Source of the DNA: Microbacterium sp. SLBN-146
GTDB taxonomy: Bacteria; Actinomycetota; Actinomycetes; Actinomycetales; Microbacteriaceae
NCBI RefSeq assembly: GCF_006715145.1
Contig: NZ_VFMR01000001.1
Coordinates: 2,046,001 to 2,110,000, forward strand
Reading direction: 5' to 3'
Length of the DNA stretch: 64,000 nucleotides
Part shown: in pieces, positions 54,835-64,000 of the stretch
How the letters are laid out: the number at the start of each line of letters is the position of its first letter
How positions within the stretch are numbered: the stretch's first letter is position 1
Position numbers and translations under genes: made by a program
The notes under the pieces: generated by a model
What the model saw: only the letters and a program-made list of their open reading frames with translations
What the model was told of the DNA's origin: nothing
The model's database searches: none

Positions 54835-55566
54835 ATGCCCACGACCTCGACGGAATCCGTCGCGTCCGCGCGCGCATGGCGTGTCGTCCTGGAGAAGATC
54901 GAGACGGATCTCCTCGAGGGGCGCCTTGGCCCGGGGGATCGCCTCGCGTCGGAGCGCGACCTCGCGACGTCCCTCGGCGTCGGCCGGTCGAGCGTCCGCG
55001 AAGCACTCCGCGTCCTCGAGGTCATGGGGCTCCTGCGCACCGGCACTGGGTCCGGGCCTCACGCCGGGGCCATCATCACGGCGACACCGCAGGGCGGCAT
55101 GTCGGCTCTTCTCCGGCTCCAGGTCGCGGCGCAGGGGTTTCCGCTCGACGATGTCGTCGCGACCCGTCTCGTCCTCGAGACCGCCGTCGCCGAAGCCCTC
55201 GCGAACATGACCGACCCGACGCTCGACGCTGCGCATGCGATCCTCGACGCGATGGACGCCGAGGAGCTGACCCCTGCCGAGTTCCTCGTGCTCGACGCGC
55301 AGCTCCACCTCGCCCTGGCCGAAGCCTCCGGGAATCAGGTCATCGCCGCCACGATGGCGGGTCTTCGCACGGCCATCGAGTCGTACGTCCTCGCGGGCGT
55401 CGAGCGCATTCCCGATTGGGATGCCGCGGCCACGCGCCTGCGCGCCGAACACTGCGCGATCGTCGCCGCCGTGTCCTCTGGCGACGCACAGGCCGCCCGA
55501 ACCCTTATCCACGACCACATCACCGGCTACTACGCGGCGGCGGCGCTCTCGCGCCCGTCCGCCTGA
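54835..55566 (+). CDS. GntR/FadR family regulator (LldR-like)
   Basis: A 243-residue regulator. The winged HTH covers ~15-85 ([39 protein letters not shown]). The FCD effector domain spans ~105-235 and has metal/ligand residues in [15 protein letters not shown] and [15 protein letters not shown] precedes ATG 54835. With paired operators just upstream and an L-lactate dehydrogenase gene 26 bp downstream, it probably represses the unit until lactate is present. Confidence 0.88.
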   Translation: MPTTSTESVASARAWRVVLEKIETDLLEGRLGPGDRLASERDLATSLGVGRSSVREALRVLEVMGLLRTGTGSGPHAGAIITATPQGGMSALLRLQVAAQGFPLDDVVATRLVLETAVAEALANMTDPTLDAAHAILDAMDAEELTPAEFLVLDAQLHLALAEASGNQVIAATMAGLRTAIESYVLAGVERIPDWDAAATRLRAEHCAIVAAVSSGDAQAARTLIHDHITGYYAAAALSRPSA

Positions 55567-55592
55567 CGAACCCGCAGAAGGAAACGACCACG

Positions 55593-56855
55593 ATGGTGCA
55601 GCGCCAGCTTCCCAAGCCCGCAGAACTCCTCGAACTCATGCAGTTCAAGAAGCCGACTCTCGACGCGAGAAAGCGTCGCCTGGATGCCGCGCTCACAATC
55701 TACGACCTGCGCACGATCGCAAAGCGGCGTACACCCAAGGCTGCGTTCGACTACACCGACGGCGCGGCGGAGGCGGAACTCTCGCTCTCTCGCGCTCGTC
55801 AGGCGTTCGAAGACATCGAGCTCCACCCCGATATCCTGCGTCCGGCCGCCGAGGTCGACATGTCGACCGAGATCCTGGGAGGCCCGTCCGCGCTCCCGTT
55901 CGGCATCGCGCCGACCGGCTTCACACGGCTCATGCAGACCGAGGGTGAGTCGGCCGGTGCGGGTGCGGCTGGGGGAGCCGGCATCCCGTTCACCCTCTCG
56001 ACGCTCGGTACGACCTCCATCGAAGACGTCAAGAAGGCCAATCCGCACGGACGCAACTGGTTCCAGCTGTACGTCATGCGTGATCGGGAGATCTCCTACG
56101 GCCTCGTGAAGCGCGCCGCAGCGGCGGGCTTCGACACGCTCCAGTTCACGGTGGACACGCCCGTCGCCGGCGCGCGCCTGCGAGACAAGCGCAACGGCTT
56201 CGCGATTCCGCCGCAGCTCACGGTCGGCACGATCATCAACGCGATCCCGCGCCCGTGGTGGTGGATCGACTTCCTCACGACGCCGAAGCTCGAGTTCGCG
56301 TCACTCTCGACGACGGGCGGGACCGTCGGCGAGCTCCTGAACTCCGCGATGGACCCCACGATCAGCTATGACGACCTCGACGTCATCCGCGGAATGTGGC
56401 CGGGGAAGATCGTCGTCAAGGGCGTTCAGAACGTCGAGGACTCGAAGCGGCTCATCGACGCGGGTGTCGACGGCATCATCCTCTCGAACCATGGTGGACG
56501 CCAGCTCGACCGCGCGCCGATCCCGTTCCACCTCCTGCCGGAGGTCGTCCGCGAGGTCGGCAAGGATGCGACGGTCATGATCGACACGGGCATCATGAAC
56601 GGCGCTGACATCGTGGCATCCATCGCGATGGGCGCGAAGTTCACCCTCATCGGGCGCGCGTACCTCTACGGCCTGATGGCGGGCGGACGCGCGGGCGTCG
56701 ACCGCACGATCGAGATCCTGCGCGTCGAGATCGAGCGCACGATGAAGCTCCTCGGCGTCTCGTCGCTCGCTGAGCTCGAGCCGCGCCACGTCACGCAGCT
56801 CACGCGTCTCGTTCCCGTGGGGGCCTCCGCCGCGCGCGCGACGACCTCCGCCTAG
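55593..56855 (+). CDS. lldD: L-lactate dehydrogenase (FMN-dependent, alpha-hydroxy-acid oxidase family)
   Basis: A 420-residue TIM-barrel flavoenzyme. [20 protein letters not shown] near residue 50 and [16 protein letters not shown] are family marks. The catalytic His300 lies in [14 protein letters not shown], followed by the FMN-phosphate loop [21 protein letters not shown] (in two parts). It oxidises L-lactate to pyruvate and passes electrons to quinone. GAAGGAA lies upstream of the ATG. It shares a unit with the LldR-like regulator. Confidence 0.9.
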   Translation: MVQRQLPKPAELLELMQFKKPTLDARKRRLDAALTIYDLRTIAKRRTPKAAFDYTDGAAEAELSLSRARQAFEDIELHPDILRPAAEVDMSTEILGGPSALPFGIAPTGFTRLMQTEGESAGAGAAGGAGIPFTLSTLGTTSIEDVKKANPHGRNWFQLYVMRDREISYGLVKRAAAAGFDTLQFTVDTPVAGARLRDKRNGFAIPPQLTVGTIINAIPRPWWWIDFLTTPKLEFASLSTTGGTVGELLNSAMDPTISYDDLDVIRGMWPGKIVVKGVQNVEDSKRLIDAGVDGIILSNHGGRQLDRAPIPFHLLPEVVREVGKDATVMIDTGIMNGADIVASIAMGAKFTLIGRAYLYGLMAGGRAGVDRTIEILRVEIERTMKLLGVSSLAELEPRHVTQLTRLVPVGASAARATTSA

Positions 56856-56885
56856 CGAACCTGAGCCGGGGCGCGGGCGCCTTGC

Positions 56886-57656
56886 TCAGGCGCGCGCGGG
56901 GAGGGTCGGGATGAGTTCCTCGAGGTAGACGGCGGTGTCTTCCCAGCCGTGCACCGCGTGGCACGTGACGCCCATCGCGAGGACGGGGTAGTCGTTACCA
57001 TCGGGATCGAGGCGGTCACCGACGAAGAGCATGTCGTCGAGCGAGATGCCGGTCTGCTCGGCGAGTTTGTTCATGCCGTACGCCTTGTCGATCCCGCGGT
57101 GGGTGATGTCGACCGACGTCGAACCTCCCGAGCGCACTTCGAGATCGGGGATGCGGGCCGCAACCGCCGCCCGCAGCGTGTTCTTCTTCTCGCCCGTCGG
57201 ATCCCATGCCGTCTTCGCGTCCAAGGGAGCCCGCTGCCCGAGTGCCGAGAAGGTGATCTGCGAGCCACGGTCTTCGAGGATGTCGCCCCACGTCTCGGAC
57301 TCCCACAGGCCCAGGCGACGTGCCTCCTCCTCGACAGCGGAGAGTGCCCGCGACTTCTCGTCGTCGGTCAGCGACAGGGCGTAGACCGTACGGATGCCGT
57401 CGCCGTCGATGCGGTAGTACTGGGTGCCGCACGTCGGGAGCAGGTGGAACGAGTCGGAGACCGCGGCGGCCGAATCCGGGAGCAGATCGATCACCTGGGC
57501 GGTGAACTGGGCTAGCTGCCCGCCGGAGATGATGGCGACCTCGACTCGCTCGGCGAGTGCGACGAGGAGATCTCCGATACGGGGATCGATGGCACTCTTC
57601 GACGGAGCGAGAGTGTCGTCGAGGTCGAATGCGACGAGAAGCGGGGCGGCGGACAT
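56886..57656 (-). CDS. HAD-IIB family hydrolase (phosphomannomutase-like)
   Basis: A 256-residue HAD protein with a C2B cap. Motif I is LLVAFDLDDTLAPSKS, motif II is VAIISGGQLAQF, a Lys is present in RGIDKAYGMNKLA, and motif IV is MLFVGDRLDPDGNDYPV. The fold is that of eukaryotic-type phosphomannomutase and sugar phosphatases; HAD proteins of this kind in actinobacteria have uncertain substrates. ATG 57656 was chosen for its spacing to AAGGAG. Confidence 0.85.
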   Translation of the reverse strand: MSAAPLLVAFDLDDTLAPSKSAIDPRIGDLLVALAERVEVAIISGGQLAQFTAQVIDLLPDSAAAVSDSFHLLPTCGTQYYRIDGDGIRTVYALSLTDDEKSRALSAVEEEARRLGLWESETWGDILEDRGSQITFSALGQRAPLDAKTAWDPTGEKKNTLRAAVAARIPDLEVRSGGSTSVDITHRGIDKAYGMNKLAEQTGISLDDMLFVGDRLDPDGNDYPVLAMGVTCHAVHGWEDTAVYLEELIPTLPARA

Positions 57657-57821
57657 CATGCTCCTTCTTGCGAGAAGGGCCCCACCTTGCGGCGGAGCCC
57701 TCCATTGGTCGACCGCTCCTGCCGTGGGTCTGGGGCCGCTGGGCAAGGGGTCAGGCGTCCCCACGAGCCTAGCGGAGTCGATCGATGGCGAGAACGAACG
57801 CTCACGACGCGCCAACCAAGA

Positions 57822-57859
57822 CGAAAGAGCCTCCCGCAAATCTGCGGAAGGCTCTTTCG
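57822..57859 (-). terminator. Terminator of tRNA-Pro
   Basis: CGAAAGAGCCTCCCGCA (57822-57838) pairs with 57843-57859 with one mismatch and a 4-nt loop. It starts 3 nt after the 3' end of the tRNA on the minus strand and is followed there by T-rich sequence. Confidence 0.8.
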
Positions 57860-57862
57860 AAA

Positions 57863-57939
<77 letters not shown>

Positions 57940-57978
57940 TCACCGCTCGCGCGGCAACCCTGAGAGTCTACCCGATCG

Positions 57979-58929
57979 TCAGGCCTCGTCAGAACCCGCG
58001 GCGGCGCGCGGCAGGAGAGTGATCAAGGATGCCTCGGGCCTGCATGCGAAACGCACGGGCGCGTAGATCGAGTGGCCGAGTCCTGCGCTGACGTTGAGCG
58101 GCAGGGTACGACCGTTGTGCGTCCACGAGCTGAGGCCGCGCGCTTGGTCGAGCGGAATGTCGCAGTTCGCGACGAGTGCCCCGTAACCGGGCAGTCGCAC
58201 TTGGCCTCCGTGCGTGTGGCCGGCGAAGAGCATGTCGGCGTTCAGATCGGTGAAGGCGTCGAGCACGCGCCGATAGGGTGCGTGCGTGACGCCGATAGTG
58301 ATCTCCGGCGCGCCCTGGGAGCGCAGCTCGGCGAGCGGCTCGGGCAGCAGGTCCAGTCGGTCCCACTTTCGGTGCGCGTCGTTCACACCGAAGGCGTCGA
58401 CTCTGCGCCCCGCGATGCTCAGAGACCCGACGGCATCGTTGAGATCCAGCCAGCCGAGATCGTTCCGGAGATACCGGTCGAGCGCGGCGGTGTCGAGCGG
58501 CTCGGGTGAGTGCTTGGCCTTCGAAGGCCCGGTGAAGTATAGGAACGGGTTGCGGGGCGAGGGGGCGGCATGGTCGTTCGACCCGTGCACGAAGACACCC
58601 GGGATGCCGCGCAGCGGATCGAACGCGCGTCGCAGACCCGCGAGTCCCTCGGCGTGGCCGAGATTGTCGCCCGTGTTGACGATGAGGTCCGGCTCGAGCT
58701 CTGCGAGCCGAGCGATCCACTGCTGCTTGCGGTGCTGCCACGGAGCCATATGCGCGTCCGACACGTGCAGGACCTTGATCGGCGCGGCATCCGGGGGAAG
58801 GATCTCCAGTTCATGCGTCCGCACCGTGAACAGGTACCGCTCGATCCCGATGCCCCACACGGCCGCACCGGCACCGACCGCGCCCACGATCCCGAGGGCG
58901 GTGAGCGCGGTCGAGCGTGCGGAACTCAC
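57979..58929 (-). CDS. Metallophosphoesterase, membrane-anchored
   Basis: A 316-residue protein with an N-terminal helix (~8-30) and a calcineurin-like phosphoesterase domain outside or at the membrane. Metal-binding motifs are HVSDAHMAPWQH, NTGDNLGH, GSNDH (normally GNHD), GVTHAPY and AGHTHGGQ. GTG 58929 overlaps the stop of the PBP gene (GTGA); GTG 58935 is also possible. In actinobacteria it is usually the partner gene of this PBP. The substrate is unknown. Confidence 0.88.
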   Translation of the reverse strand: MSSARSTALTALGIVGAVGAGAAVWGIGIERYLFTVRTHELEILPPDAAPIKVLHVSDAHMAPWQHRKQQWIARLAELEPDLIVNTGDNLGHAEGLAGLRRAFDPLRGIPGVFVHGSNDHAAPSPRNPFLYFTGPSKAKHSPEPLDTAALDRYLRNDLGWLDLNDAVGSLSIAGRRVDAFGVNDAHRKWDRLDLLPEPLAELRSQGAPEITIGVTHAPYRRVLDAFTDLNADMLFAGHTHGGQVRLPGYGALVANCDIPLDQARGLSSWTHNGRTLPLNVSAGLGHSIYAPVRFACRPEASLITLLPRAAAGSDEA

Positions 58930-61643
58930 CCGCACTGGCGTGCGGAGAAGTTGAGAGAGATCGCCGAGTTGCGGTTCACGACCGAGCCGGCACCGGGACT
59001 GGTGCCCGTGGCCCGGCGCTCATTGCCGTTGAGGCTTCCGTCGGCGGTACAGGTACCCGGCGACACGTTGCCGAAGCCCTGACCGTTGAGGGTGTTCCTC
59101 GCGACGTCGTAGGGCTGGCCCGCGACATCCGGGATGCCGACACCCTGCCCGTTGCTCGGGTAGATCGTCACGGTGAGGCCACCGGCGACGCGACCCGCGC
59201 CGGGATCCTGGCGCGTGATGATGCCTTCGCTCTCGGCACCGTCGACCGGGTCTCCGACGTTGACGGAGAATCCTGCGTTGACGAGGCGCGAGCGAGCCTG
59301 GTCGACCGACAGGCCGACGACGTTCGGAAGGTCGCTCAGCACCTGACGGGTCAGCTGACCGTAGTCCCTCGAGAACGGATTGCCCCCGTACATCGCGTTT
59401 GCACTGAACTGCACCGTTCGAGCGAGGGCATAGCGGATGTTGGAGATCTGCGAGCCGTTCGCCGAGCGGCGGAAGATGTCGCCCTGTCCCGTGCTGTTGC
59501 CGACCCACGCGGCCGTCGCGACGTTCGTCGAGGACTCGACGAGCCACGACTGGTACTCCTCGTGCGTCCCCGTCTTGCCGAGCACAGGAGCGTTGCCGGG
59601 GTTTCCGCCGCCGCCTGTTCCGCCGTTCATGACGCCCTGGAGGGCGAGGGCTGCCGCAGCGGCGACCGTCGGGTCGAGCACCTGCGTGCACGAGCGCTCG
59701 GGAAGCGCGCGGTCCTGGCCGTCCGAGTCGACGACGCGGTCGATGACCTTCGGCTGGCAGTAGACGCCGTTGTTCGCGACGGTCCCATAGGCGCCTGCCA
59801 TCGCGACGGGCGAGATGTTCGCGTCACCGATGACGTTGTTGGCGAACTGCATCTTGATCTCGGTGCCGTCACCGCGTGTCACGCCCATGCGGGTCGCGAC
59901 CTTGCCGATGTCGCAGAGGTCGAGCTTCTCGGCCATCGCGAGGTAGCCGGAGTTGAGCGAGGTCGCCGTGAAGCGCATCGGAGTGCCGACGAAGCCGCCG
60001 ACGCCGCCGAAGTTGCCGATCTTGTCGCCCGTCGTGTTGACCCAATCGCCTTCACACGAGTTGGTCATGCGGGGGAAGACGCGGTTCACGCCGTTGAGCG
60101 TTTCGTTGACCGAGTGCCCCTTCTCGAGCCAGTCGATGAGGGTGAAGAGCTTGAACGTCGATCCGACGTTGAAGCCTCCGGACTTGCCGGTCACGGAGTC
60201 ACCGGCATACACGAGGGATGAGTAGTTCGGATCCTCTGCGAGCGACGCGTCTTCGCTGAAGAGCGTGTTCTGCGACATCGCGAGGATGCGGCCGTCGCGG
60301 TTGTCGATGCTCACGGTCGCCGAGCCCAGACGTCCCGTCTCAGGACCCGTCCAGCCTTCGACGGAGGTCGGTACGCGCTCCGCCATCGCCTGGTCGGAGA
60401 CAGCCTGCAGGCGCGGGTCCATCGTGATGTAGACGGTCAGGCCTCCGCGCTGGAGGTTGCGCACGCGGTCGATCGGCTCTTCACCGAAAGCAGGGTCGGA
60501 GAGGATCGTGTTCTTGACGTACTGGCAGAAGTAGGCGCGCGAACCGGCTGCCGCACACCCCACAGTGGGGGCGTTGATGCTGGGCGTGATCGGCTCGATG
60601 ACGGCAGCCTCGTACTGTTCCTGAGTGATCTTGCCGTCACTGAGGAGGCGGCTGAGGACGTAGAGCTGGCGACCCTTGGTTGCGCTGTACGGGTCGGCCG
60701 CCGCAGCGTACTGCTCCTGCGTGATCTTGCCCTGGTCGAGAAGCTGCTTGAGGGGGCCGAACTGCGCCGTGTCGATGTCGTCGATGACGCCGTCGGCGGC
60801 CTTGTTGTAGCCGTTTCCGTCCTTGTCGAAGATCGATCCGCCGGGCTTGTCGATCCGGTAGGTGTTGGGGTTCTGCACCATCCCGGCGAGGGTTGCGGCC
60901 TGCGAGAGGCTCAAATCAGCGGCGGAGACGCCGAAGTAGTAGCGGGATGCCGCGTCGATGCCGTAGTTCGTGCCGCCGAAGTTCGCGATGTTCAGGTAGC
61001 CGAGCAGGATCTCGTTCTTGGAGTACTTCTGCTCGAGCGAGATGGCGTACCGCATCTCCTGGAGCTTCCGCTGGACGCCCTCGGCGCCCTGCGCCGTCGT
61101 GGCCTCGGTCCAGCAATTCGCCAGCACCTGCGCTTCGGTGAGCTCCTCGGTCGCGGAGGCATTGGCCTCGCAGCGCTGCACGAGCACGTTCTTGACGTAC
61201 TGCTGGCTGATCGACGATCCGCCCTGCGTCTCGCCGCCGCCCTGCAGGTTGGACAGCATCGCGCGCGTCGTGCCGATGAGGTCGACCCCGCCGTGCTGGT
61301 AGTAGCGCGGGTCTTCCGACGACAGGATCGCGTCGTAGAGCACGGGCGCGACCTGGTCGAAGTTGACGGGGGAGCGGTTCTGGTCGTAGAACTTCGCGAG
61401 CTCGGACTGCTCGCCCGTCTCGGGGTTCGTGACGATGATCGTCGACGGGAGCATGAGCTTCTCGATGTCGAGCACGCTCGGAAGGTTGTCGAACATGTCG
61501 ATGGCGCTCGTGGCCGCGGCGCCGGAGACGGCGATCGCGGGCGTGACGGTGGCGGTGACGAGGACTCCCGCGACAGCGCTGAGGCCGACGAGGCCGGCGA
61601 GACCGCCGAACACACCTCTGGCCGTACGTTTCGTTCCAGGCAT
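58926..61643 (-). CDS. Class A penicillin-binding protein with PASTA domains
   Basis: A 905-residue bifunctional peptidoglycan synthase. It has one N-terminal helix (~12-45), a GT51 glycosyltransferase domain (catalytic Glu110 in LSSEDPRYYQHGG; QGGSSISQQYVKNVL), a transpeptidase domain with SxxK at Ser495-Lys498 (GSTFKLF), SLN in ATSLNSGY and KTG in LGKTGTHEEY, then two PASTA repeats (LPNVVGLSVDQARSRL; IPDVAGQPYDVARNTL). TACGAT lies 7 nt before the ATG. It builds and crosslinks wall glycan. Confidence 0.93.
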   Translation of the reverse strand: MPGTKRTARGVFGGLAGLVGLSAVAGVLVTATVTPAIAVSGAAATSAIDMFDNLPSVLDIEKLMLPSTIIVTNPETGEQSELAKFYDQNRSPVNFDQVAPVLYDAILSSEDPRYYQHGGVDLIGTTRAMLSNLQGGGETQGGSSISQQYVKNVLVQRCEANASATEELTEAQVLANCWTEATTAQGAEGVQRKLQEMRYAISLEQKYSKNEILLGYLNIANFGGTNYGIDAASRYYFGVSAADLSLSQAATLAGMVQNPNTYRIDKPGGSIFDKDGNGYNKAADGVIDDIDTAQFGPLKQLLDQGKITQEQYAAAADPYSATKGRQLYVLSRLLSDGKITQEQYEAAVIEPITPSINAPTVGCAAAGSRAYFCQYVKNTILSDPAFGEEPIDRVRNLQRGGLTVYITMDPRLQAVSDQAMAERVPTSVEGWTGPETGRLGSATVSIDNRDGRILAMSQNTLFSEDASLAEDPNYSSLVYAGDSVTGKSGGFNVGSTFKLFTLIDWLEKGHSVNETLNGVNRVFPRMTNSCEGDWVNTTGDKIGNFGGVGGFVGTPMRFTATSLNSGYLAMAEKLDLCDIGKVATRMGVTRGDGTEIKMQFANNVIGDANISPVAMAGAYGTVANNGVYCQPKVIDRVVDSDGQDRALPERSCTQVLDPTVAAAAALALQGVMNGGTGGGGNPGNAPVLGKTGTHEEYQSWLVESSTNVATAAWVGNSTGQGDIFRRSANGSQISNIRYALARTVQFSANAMYGGNPFSRDYGQLTRQVLSDLPNVVGLSVDQARSRLVNAGFSVNVGDPVDGAESEGIITRQDPGAGRVAGGLTVTIYPSNGQGVGIPDVAGQPYDVARNTLNGQGFGNVSPGTCTADGSLNGNERRATGTSPGAGSVVNRNSAISLNFSARQCG

Positions 61644-61650
61644 AGGCTTG

Positions 61651-61656
61651 ATCGTA
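61651..61656 (-). promoter_or_regulatory. -10 box of PBP gene (leaderless)
   Basis: On the minus strand TACGAT ends 7 nt before ATG 61643. Confidence 0.55.
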
Positions 61657-61762
61657 AGGGAGCTAGCTGGACTTTCCCCCGACGGGCCGCCGCTCGCGGG
61701 CGATTTCACAGGACAGCCGTGCGCTCCCATCCGCCCATCCCGCACCCCTTCGAGGAGTCCGA

Positions 61763-61978
61763 ATGACGACGTGGGAGTACCTCACGACACCCCTGTTGAT
61801 CCACAACACCGCCGCGATCCTCAACAACTGGGGCAAGCAGGGGTGGGAGCTCGTCCAGGTGGTCCCCGGCCCCGAGGGCGGTCTCGTGGCGTACCTGAAG
61901 CGTCCCGTCGGAGGCGGTTCCGCCAACGCGGGACTGGATGCCGCGGCGACCGCCGCCCAGCAGTTCGAGGGGGCGTGA
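61763..61978 (+). CDS. DUF4177 small protein
   Basis: A 71-residue protein whose first ~45 residues (WEYLTTPLLIHNTAAILNNW, then GKQGWELVQVV) match DUF4177, a small alpha/beta domain of unknown role. The C-terminus is Ala-rich. It is 2 bp upstream of ridA and divergent from the PBP gene. Confidence 0.85.
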   Translation: MTTWEYLTTPLLIHNTAAILNNWGKQGWELVQVVPGPEGGLVAYLKRPVGGGSANAGLDAAATAAQQFEGA

Positions 61979-61980
61979 CG

Positions 61981-62448
61981 ATGAGTGTTTCGCAGCGTCT
62001 TGCCGAGATGGGTGTCGAGCTTCCCTCGGTCGCAGCGCCCGTCGCCGCCTACATTCCGGCAAAGGTCCACGGCGACCTCGTCTACACGTCCGGCCAGCTC
62101 CCGTTCGTCGACGGTCTCCTCCCCGAGACGGGGAAGGTGGGCGAAGCCGAGGGACTCGTCTATCCGCCTGACGCCCAGTTCTACGCCCGCCGCTGCGCGC
62201 TCAACGCTCTTGCTGCGGCTGGTGCGGCGGTGGGTGGAGTCGATCGTCTCACCGGCGTGCTCAAGCTGACCGGCTTCGTGGCATCCGTCGTGGACTTCAC
62301 GGGCCAGCCGGGCGTCATCAACGGCGCGAGCGAGTTCCTCGGTGAGGTCTTCGGCGAGGCGGGCTCGCACGCGCGCTCCGCGGTGGGCGTGCCAGTGCTA
62401 CCGCTCGACTCGCCCGTCGAGGTCGAGGTCGTCTTCACCTTCGCGTGA
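61981..62448 (+). CDS. RidA family protein (YjgF-like)
   Basis: A 155-residue YjgF/RidA-fold protein. LVYTSGQLPFVDG and the final VEVEVVFTFA match the longer RidA-like subgroup. The classical RidA Arg of the active-site loop (IExxA/Rxx) is not seen in GVPVLPLDSPVEVEV, so imine/enamine deaminase activity is uncertain. ATG 61981 was chosen; it lies just after the DUF4177 stop. Confidence 0.87.
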   Translation: MSVSQRLAEMGVELPSVAAPVAAYIPAKVHGDLVYTSGQLPFVDGLLPETGKVGEAEGLVYPPDAQFYARRCALNALAAAGAAVGGVDRLTGVLKLTGFVASVVDFTGQPGVINGASEFLGEVFGEAGSHARSAVGVPVLPLDSPVEVEVVFTFA

Positions 62449-62450
62449 CG

Positions 62451-62481
62451 GATGCCGCGGCGCTTCACCCGCCGCGGCATC
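62451..62481. terminator. Bidirectional terminator between ridA and acs
   Basis: GATGCCGCGGC (62451-62461) pairs exactly with 62471-62481 over a 9-nt loop between convergent genes. Confidence 0.75.
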
Positions 62482-62497
62482 CTCATCGCTCCTGTCG

Positions 62498-64000
62498 TCA
62501 GCGCACCTGAGCCGAGATGACCGACATGACGGCCGTGTCGGCGAGAGTCGTCGTGTCGCCGACTTCGCGACCCTCCGCGACGTCGCGGAGGAGCCGGCGC
62601 ATGATCTTGCCCGACCGCGTCTTCGGCAGCTCCTCGACGATGTAGACGTCACGCGGTCGTGCGATCGGACCGATCTGTTCGCCGACCCATCCGCGCAGGG
62701 ACTGCGCGAGGCCGTCGGGGGAGTGGGCTGCGAGATAGCTCCGCTTGATGATGACGAACGCGGCGACAGCCTGGCCGGTCGTCTCATCCGACGCACCGAC
62801 GACGGCCGCTTCTGCGACGGCTTCGTTGGCGACGAGGGCCGACTCGATCTCTGTCGTCGAGAGGCGATGACCCGAGACGTTCATGACGTCGTCGACGCGA
62901 CCGAGGAGCCAGACGTCGCCGTCCTCGTCGAGACGCGCGCCGTCACCCGCGAAGTAGTAGCCCTGCTTCTGGAACTTCTCCCAGTACGTCTCGACGAAGC
63001 GCTCGGGGTCTCCCCAGATGCCGCGGAGCATCGACGGCCAGGGCTCGGTGATGACGAGAAGCCCGCCGTTGCCGTTGCCGACGTGCGTGCCGTCCTCGTC
63101 GACCACCTCGACCGAGATGCCCGGGAGGGGCACTTGGGCGGAGCCGGGCTTCGTCTCCGTCACCCCGGGGAGCGCGGAGATCATCATGGCGCCCGTCTCG
63201 GTCTGCCACCACGTGTCGACGATCGGGGCCTGCTTCGCGCCGATCACCTTGCGGTACCACATCCACGCCTCGGGGTTGATGGGTTCGCCGACCGAGCCGA
63301 GCAGCCTCAGCGATGACAGGTCGAACTTCGCGGGGACGTCGCGTCCGATCTTCATGAACGAGCGGATCGCGGTCGGGGCGGTGTAGAAGATAGTGACGCC
63401 GTACTTCTCGATGATCTCCCACCAGCGCCCCGGATGCGGCGTGTCCGGCGTTCCTTCGTAGAGGACCTGCGTCGCCCCGTTGGCGAGGGGGCCGTAGGTG
63501 ACGTAGGTGTGGCCCGTGATCCAGCCGATGTCGGCCGTGCACCAGAACACATCCGACTCGGGGTGGATGTCGTGGACGACCTTGTTCGTGAAGGCCGCCT
63601 GCGTGAGGTACCCGCCCGACGTGTGCAGGATGCCTTTGGGCTTTCCCGTCGTTCCTGACGTGTAGAGGATGAAGAGCGGGTTCTCGGCGGGGAAGGCCTG
63701 CGCCTCGTGATCGGCAGATGCCTTCGGAACGACGTCGTGCCACCACAGGTCACGCCCTTCGGTCCACGCCACGTCGTTGCCTCCGCGCTGGACGACGAGC
63801 ACGTGCTCGACTGTCTCCTGCGGGCCCGAGCCGTTGCGGTCGGCGAGCGCCTGGTCGACGGCGGGCTTGAGGGGCGAGACCTTGCCTTTGCGGTATCCGC
63901 CGTCGGCCGTGATGACGAGCTTGGCTCCCGCGTCGTCGATGCGCGCCCGCAGGCTGTCCGCAGAGAAGCCGCCGAAGACGACCGAGTGGATCGCGCCGAC
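62498..64000 (-). CDS. acs: Acetyl-CoA synthetase (5' end cut by window)
   Basis: The last 500 residues of an AMP-forming acetate:CoA ligase. The ATP motif is [19 protein letters not shown], then [14 protein letters not shown], the hinge [16 protein letters not shown] and the acetylatable Lys in [14 protein letters not shown]. It activates acetate at low concentration, complementing the pta-ackA pair in the same window. The N-terminal ~150 residues lie beyond base 64000. Confidence 0.96.
   Translation of the reverse strand, partial: VGAIHSVVFGGFSADSLRARIDDAGAKLVITADGGYRKGKVSPLKPAVDQALADRNGSGPQETVEHVLVVQRGGNDVAWTEGRDLWWHDVVPKASADHEAQAFPAENPLFILYTSGTTGKPKGILHTSGGYLTQAAFTNKVVHDIHPESDVFWCTADIGWITGHTYVTYGPLANGATQVLYEGTPDTPHPGRWWEIIEKYGVTIFYTAPTAIRSFMKIGRDVPAKFDLSSLRLLGSVGEPINPEAWMWYRKVIGAKQAPIVDTWWQTETGAMMISALPGVTETKPGSAQVPLPGISVEVVDEDGTHVGNGNGGLLVITEPWPSMLRGIWGDPERFVETYWEKFQKQGYYFAGDGARLDEDGDVWLLGRVDDVMNVSGHRLSTTEIESALVANEAVAEAAVVGASDETTGQAVAAFVIIKRSYLAAHSPDGLAQSLRGWVGEQIGPIARPRDVYIVEELPKTRSGKIMRRLLRDVAEGREVGDTTTLADTAVMSVISAQVR

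Overview
The window is chromosomal DNA of a high-G+C actinobacterium, most likely a member of Microbacteriaceae close to Microbacterium. This rests on base composition, many GTG starts, TANNNT -10 boxes placed 6-7 nt before start codons (leaderless mRNAs), and family content: DUF6153, DUF6458, PASTA kinase, PASTA PBP, LysC/Asd, Mqo, a small SRP RNA and a 6C sRNA. There is no phage, insertion sequence or CRISPR array. Both ends cut a gene: a SulP transporter on the left and acetyl-CoA synthetase on the right.

1-12 kb is accessory. It holds a SulP transporter divergent from a MerR regulator, a secreted YVTN beta-propeller gene whose 5' end carries a run of 21 G/C pairs, a VIT-family transporter, a toxin-antitoxin pair with a toxin broken by an in-frame stop, an AraC/GyrI regulator, a DHA2 exporter, an ArsR-ArsC fusion and a short kinase/lipoprotein/DUF1206 run. 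12-15.4 kb is a copper island (DUF6153, DUF305 lipoprotein, CPH-type P1B ATPase) with two CsoR-like palindromes. 15.5-20.1 kb has tRNA-Ser and a MoxR/DUF58/transglutaminase operon. 20.3-30 kb is housekeeping: SRP RNA, pta-ackA, a HAD/GH65 disaccharide phosphorylase pair, dnaX and recR.

30.8-46.7 kb is the most unusual region. After a PASTA kinase gene come pstC and pstA, then three secreted phosphate-binding-like proteins, an Ig-like protein with a WxL-like C-terminus, a DUF916-type membrane protein, a small membrane-anchored companion, a sortase-fold membrane protein with no catalytic His or Cys, and finally pstB with a ~110-residue extra N-terminus. Terminators split this into three units. 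GTTCAT motifs precede all three, and one lies in a repeat with 11-bp period like a PHO box. It reads as a high-affinity phosphate ABC transporter embedded in a surface-protein assembly.

46.7-64 kb is again core: a lytic transglycosylase-like protein, lysC, a structured RNA locus containing a 6C sRNA, asd, mqo, tdk, galE, a DUF1295 protein, an LldR-like regulator with its L-lactate dehydrogenase and paired operators, a HAD phosphatase, tRNA-Pro, a metallophosphoesterase, a class A PBP, DUF4177, RidA and acs.
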